DNA from: Paracentrotus lividus | Lineage: Eukaryota; Echinodermata; Echinoidea; Camarodonta; Echinidae | Direction of reading: 5' to 3' | Length of the DNA: 64,000 bases | Assembly (NCBI GenBank): GCA_940671915.1 | Contig: CALNVZ010002100.1 | Span: 5,237,900 to 5,301,899 of the forward strand | Part shown: in pieces, positions 59,600 to 64,000 of the stretch | How positions within the stretch are numbered: position 1 is the first letter of the stretch | Layout of the letters: the number at the start of each line of letters is the position of its first letter | Position numbers and translations under genes: made by a program | The notes under the pieces: generated by a model | What the model was told of the DNA's origin: nothing | What the model saw: only the letters and a program-made list of their open reading frames with translations | The model's database searches: none

Positions 59600-59672
59600 G
59601 TTTTCCATAGCTCAGTCGGTAAAGCGCCAGTCTAGTAGTCAGGAGGTCTCAGGTTCGAATCCCAATAGAATT
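59600..59672 (+). pseudogene. Degenerate tRNA-like sequence
   Basis: TAGCTCAGTCGG (A box) and GGTTCGAATCC (B box) are spaced as in a tRNA, with CTAGTAG in the anticodon-loop position (AGT, threonine-like). Anticodon, T and acceptor stems do not pair well, so it is a tRNA pseudogene or SINE head. A second T-arm-like GGTTCGAATCCCGATGG lies on the opposite strand at about 59538-59560. Confidence 0.5.
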
Positions 59673-60112
59673 CCATTTACTTTGCATATTATTTCATATT
59701 GTCTCTTATCGAATATAGAAAGAACACCCAGCAAGATATTGTGAAAAGGAAAGAGCTGGAGAGAATGATACTACAGTGTGAAAAGGAAGAAAATGAGCTG
59801 GAACTGGGGAAAAAATTCCTTCTTCAGAATCTCGGGTAGAGGTAAAGGTAACAAAAATAAAAAACATTCCATAGGCCTACATGTTTTGATTATTTTCAAG
59901 AAGATTATATTTTATACCGAATTATACATTAAGACATTACAAGAGCGAAATTTTTTCAGCATTTTGTCTTGGGGTTTTATAACATTGTACGCTCATTATT
60001 ATATTCATTTCAAAAATCAAATGTAATATACATTTTTTGTTACAAGCAACATAATCATTTTATTGTTACGTAACATACTTTATGGGGAAAGAATATATCA
60101 ATATTATACAAA

Positions 60113-60292
60113 TAGTGCATGCTAGCGAGTGCAATATACCATAATATGAGTGTCCATAAATTTCAAATTTCTCGCGTGCGTTTATATTTCAACGAGGCCG
60201 TAGGCCGAGTTTAAATATAAACGCACAAGAGAAATTTGAAATTTATGGACACGAATGATATTGTATATTGAACGACAATAAGCATGTGCTAT
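60113..60292. repeat. Foldback element, second member of GAGGCCGTAGGCCGAG family
   Basis: Ends TAGTGCATGCT / AGCATGTGCTA and centre cgaggccgtaggccgag (60193-60209). The arms pair over most of the element but differ from those of 4843-5020. A half copy resembling the right arm of that element is at about 60514-60590. Confidence 0.78.
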
Positions 60293-63200
60293 ATGTTATA
60301 TTAGATGGGAACAGAAAATTGTATCAAAGTATATCTGAACTTACCTTACTATTTATATGATGAATCCTCTCTCCAAGAAGACATGAAAATCCCTTAACAC
60401 GTAAAAACAGGAGAGTTTTTAAACCTTGAAAGTTAAATGTAACGCGTGAACTAGTCTATGATGAATCCTCTCTTCAGCTCTTGAAGTATTTAGTTCTATT
60501 TAGTAGCTCTATTTAGTATTTGGAGTTCACATAGTCAGTAATGTTGCATTAATAGATGCATGCAGTATTTATTATAGTAAATAGACCCCTAGATATTTGA
60601 CCTTGCCTAATCTGGTTTTATCTTTGCCAATATGTTTGCCAAACTTTTGGTGCTAATTAAGCTATTGTGACGTATATTGTTGCTCCGCGTATCTATTGTT
60701 GTGCGCACCATTTTTTTTTACTTGCGCAACAAGGCAGTGCAGAAATTGCCGGTATAGTGCACGCGGTGCACTATACCGAATTACGGCATTGCAAAATAGG
60801 GCAATTGACCAATCAGAAGCCTTCTCTCATACCACCCATTTTATATAAAACGAAATAATGAGTCGTTATTATATCAAATAACTATCCATGTTTCGAACAA
60901 TAATATTGCTTGTTAATTACACGAAGTCTTATTCTGACGAATTCCTGGTAATTTTATTTCATGGAAAGACAAAGAAGCACATAAGACGGTAGTCACACAT
61001 TGTCTTAACCCTTCCTGTCTATCTCGAAGTTATATAAAAGGGATGTCCATTAAATTGAATTAGGGTGATCATTGCCGGTAGTATTAAATAGAACACAAAC
61101 ATGATTGGATATTACAAGAAAGGGGCAGGAAGTTCAAATTCAATCCACTTTTAGTCTTCTTTCAAATTTATAAGTAGGCCTATATCCTTTATGCTGCAGG
61201 CTAATTATGCAAAAGTTCATGTTACAAAACGGCCAGCATTTTGCACCCAAATGCACTCTAAAAGGAATTAGTTTAAAAAAGACTGAACAATATAGAGTTA
61301 GCAAGGTATATCACTTTATCATTTTCAGTAATTTCTTACTATTTAATTCTAGTCATAATAGCTACAGGTCCAGGTAGGGGCTCAGAGGACACGCCCCTAT
61401 AATAATAATTATAAAAAAAAACACTCATTGACAAATTTTCGGCCCCGCCGCCCTTTTGGGGCTGACGCCCACTTTTCTCACATCTTGGACCTGCCACTGT
61501 AATATAGTTAGATAACAATTGTTTGGATTGCATACTTCTGATTCCGAATAATTTTTGGTTTTCTTTTAAAAACGCAACAGAGATAACGTAACAATTTAAA
61601 TGATGGCGCCATAAAATTAAAAACAACAACAAAAGCCAATAACTTGTATTTTCACTATATAGAAAAATACATAGTCAAATTTTAAAATAGGCCACCATAC
61701 ACAGAGTCTCCCTTAACTTGTAAAGGCCTGTTGTACCTTTTTGGGGATAGTTTTTATTTTATATAATATAGACAGTCATGATTGTATAGTAAATAAAAAG
61801 CATTTCCAAAACACTTTTAAAAATTGTTTTATTTTTAGAATTCCTCGCTCCATTATAGTTTTTTAGTAAGCTGATGTCATCCGTCGGAAGTGGATATTGC
61901 AGATTTAGTTTGGTTAAACTGTTAAGATAATCGCATTTTCCCCATTCCAATAACTTCCCACAAAATGTGACGTCATTTATGCTCTGAATATTTTCTTAGT
62001 TACTAACTTTATAGGCCCAAAATACCGATTAGACTGGGTTTTAATTTATAAAGAGCGAATTCAATTTAAACGTATTAATAAACAGATTTTAGCCGACTTG
62101 ATAAGGATTCATTTTATAAACCACAAGCCTGTTTTATTCGATTCCAATGTCAAACAGCGCTAACTAGATTTATGGCCTACCTGCATTTTCTTACTGATAT
62201 CATTTTCGGTTTTGTTTCTATCAATCTAGATCAAAGTTGCCGTTAATTGGGGATTACAAGGGTAATTAAGTAACTTATCAGCAATTCGTGGGAACACATA
62301 CGGACACGTATCGTGAATCATTCGAAATAGGTTCTTGGTGATTTTCTATATGCATGCCTAAAATAATTTCAGTCTGTGTTTTGAATATTACTTGTCTTGC
62401 CCTTAAAGTGTAAAATATGTTTTTTTAGATATAATATGATTATTAATGAATTTTGAAGAAGAACATAAAGGATTATTATACACAATTTTATGTAAGATAA
62501 ATCCACTTGTCGGGGAAATAACTTCAGTAATTCTAATTGGTATACAATGAATACAAAGTTGTTTTTTTCCCCTTCCTACATATCGCGTTGTATTTTCTTC
62601 TTTATTTGGGTGCATTCATGCATTTAAAGTTCGTGTTACATGCGCTTAAACATTAACATCTAACCACCCCCCCCCCTTTCACCACACCCTATTAAACGAT
62701 TTCATATTATTAGCTCATTAATTTCCTCCACTCATGAAGATGTTCAGCTAGGCCGACCTGTTAATTTAAGAATCCTCAACTTGATAAAGTTTTCGTGGGA
62801 AAAGACCCCGCGTGTGAATCACTGTGTGCCGTTGGGTTTAATGGTTACCCAGAAAATAATAGCACCATACAGACAAGAACAAAGGATGCGCGTGTCATAC
62901 AGAGTCTTTATTACTGTGTTCAAGCACCCCCAAAATCTGAATAGACCCGGTGCTTTTTACAGGTATAATCATTAACTACGTCACTACCGTTCATTTGTTC
63001 TCGTGGTTTGTACCTAGGATAATGAAAAGAAAGTAAGGGATGATCCAATTAATTCTTCAAGGAGCGGCGAGGAACAAAGAGGGTATCAAAGAGCACCGCG
63101 ACTGGTCTTTCTTTGATTTGTGGTCCAGTTCCCAAGGAGGGATGTGGTATATTGGGCTGAGATTGGAGCGAGGTACTTCACAAGCTTCCAAGACTTGGTC

Positions 63201-63346
63201 AGGACAGGTTCAAGTTCTAGTCCCTCTTGAGAAACTTAAGATCAACATTGGAACCCCGCGACTTTATATCATACAATTTTACAGAACTATATCGGAGGAA
63301 ACAATATTTCGTTCTCATATTCTTTTCATACAACTTCTATACCACT

Positions 63347-64000
63347 ATGTCTCCAGTTTGTCAGGATGATAGACGATGCTCTCCAGCAGCTGAATTCTTT
63401 GGAGACGTGATGCACCATGATGGAAACGCTTTTAATGCAGGTAAGCATTTTTTATTATATTTTTTATTTTTTATTTTTAAATTTTTTTTTAAATATGCAC
63501 TTTGAAATTCAAAATGCATTTTCTTAAAACACCCGTTTCATTTTCGTTCTTCTACAATATTGCCATCATTCTTCTTTGCGTCATATCAAAAGCAATACTT
63601 TCCAACTAAAATTTTTGTTTTGGTAATATAATAAGTAGGGAATATTTTTTTTGTCTCTTGATTATATATTTTGAGGATGACATAATACCGTTAAAAAGTT
63701 GATTATAATCCATTTTATTTTGTATACTTATTTATTGTTCTAAATCATAATACCTTCAGTCATCTTCGGAAAAATAAAGAGATGAAATTATATCAACTTC
63801 CAAATTCTTTTTTAAATGAATTTATAATACCATATTATAAATTTATTTAAACGAAAATTAAATATGCCATCAAACTGAAATACATACATGACTAGAAACA
63901 AAATATTAATCCATGGTCTGAATATCTTTTACAGGACGTATACCTAACTACCATCAACCCGACTCAACCAGTTCATATGATGCGTACATGGCGCCTCTCA
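63347..64000 (+). CDS. 5' end of an unrecognised gene (exons 1 and 2, partial)
   Basis: ATG at 63347 (A at -3) is the first in frame after a TAG at 63218. Exon 1 is 63347-63440, reading MSPVCQDDRRCSPAAEFFGD then VMHHDGNAFNA, with a gtaagc donor. Exon 2 starts at 63935 after a ttttacag acceptor, joins in phase 1, and reads GRIPNYHQPDSTSSYDAYMA then PL to the window edge. The frame is open across the junction. The composition (D, S, P, Y, H, N) suggests a disordered N-terminus, as in many regulatory proteins. I do not recognise the family. The more GC-rich 63040-63346 is probably 5'UTR. Confidence 0.62.

Larger units (their letters stand above)
53761..63346. other. Intergenic region between SLMAP and the right-hand gene
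   Basis: The two genes diverge across about 9.6 kb. The left half is the nested transposon block. The rest holds a TTTA microsatellite, tRNA-like sequences, a foldback and AT-rich sequence. No coding exon was supported. Confidence 0.6.

Overview
The window is eukaryotic and, by gene content and repeat style, most likely from an echinoderm, probably a sea urchin. Supporting signs are spliced animal genes with short exons and long AT-rich introns, abundant TACATGTA and TAGGCCTA words, a tRNA-derived SINE, and many Tc1/mariner-like and foldback elements. The species call is inference. No tandem coding ORFs, bacterial operons or CRISPR arrays are present; the real genes must be assembled from exons.

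Layout on the minus strand, right to left: (1) A complete SLMAP gene (sarcolemmal membrane-associated protein, a STRIPAK subunit) from a 5'UTR exon near 53.7 kb to its stop codon at 20959. I resolved 22 coding exons with canonical splice sites and a consistent phase chain (2982 nt, 993 codons plus stop): N-terminal FHA domain, long coiled coil, C-terminal membrane tail anchor. (2) An intergenic or 3'UTR stretch of about 9 kb (11.9-21 kb) holding a SINE and a 1.2 kb TIR element. (3) The first five coding exons of PXK (PX domain plus start of the pseudokinase domain, 240 codons) from 11914 to 5756; the rest lies beyond the left edge. Positions 1-5755 are PXK intron and repeats. On the plus strand, the first coding exon and part of the second of an unrecognised gene begin at 63347 and run off the right edge. 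The 53.8-63 kb interval between the divergent SLMAP and right-hand genes is a nest of transposons inserted in one another.

Functionally, SLMAP uses its FHA domain to dock phosphothreonine partners (MST1/2-type Hippo kinases) to STRIPAK PP2A on membranes, and PXK is a PX-domain pseudokinase of endosomal trafficking. They share no known pathway, but human SLMAP and PXK lie in the same order and orientation on 3p14.3, so this looks like retained deuterostome synteny.

The most striking unexplained signal is repeated small tandem duplication across exon-intron boundaries: PXK exon 5 (4-5 partial copies), SLMAP exon 5 (2), exon 8 (3), exon 13 (2), the terminal tail-anchor exon (2), and a 3'UTR segment (2). 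Several extra copies keep usable splice sites and frame, giving a possible source of cassette or alternative exons.
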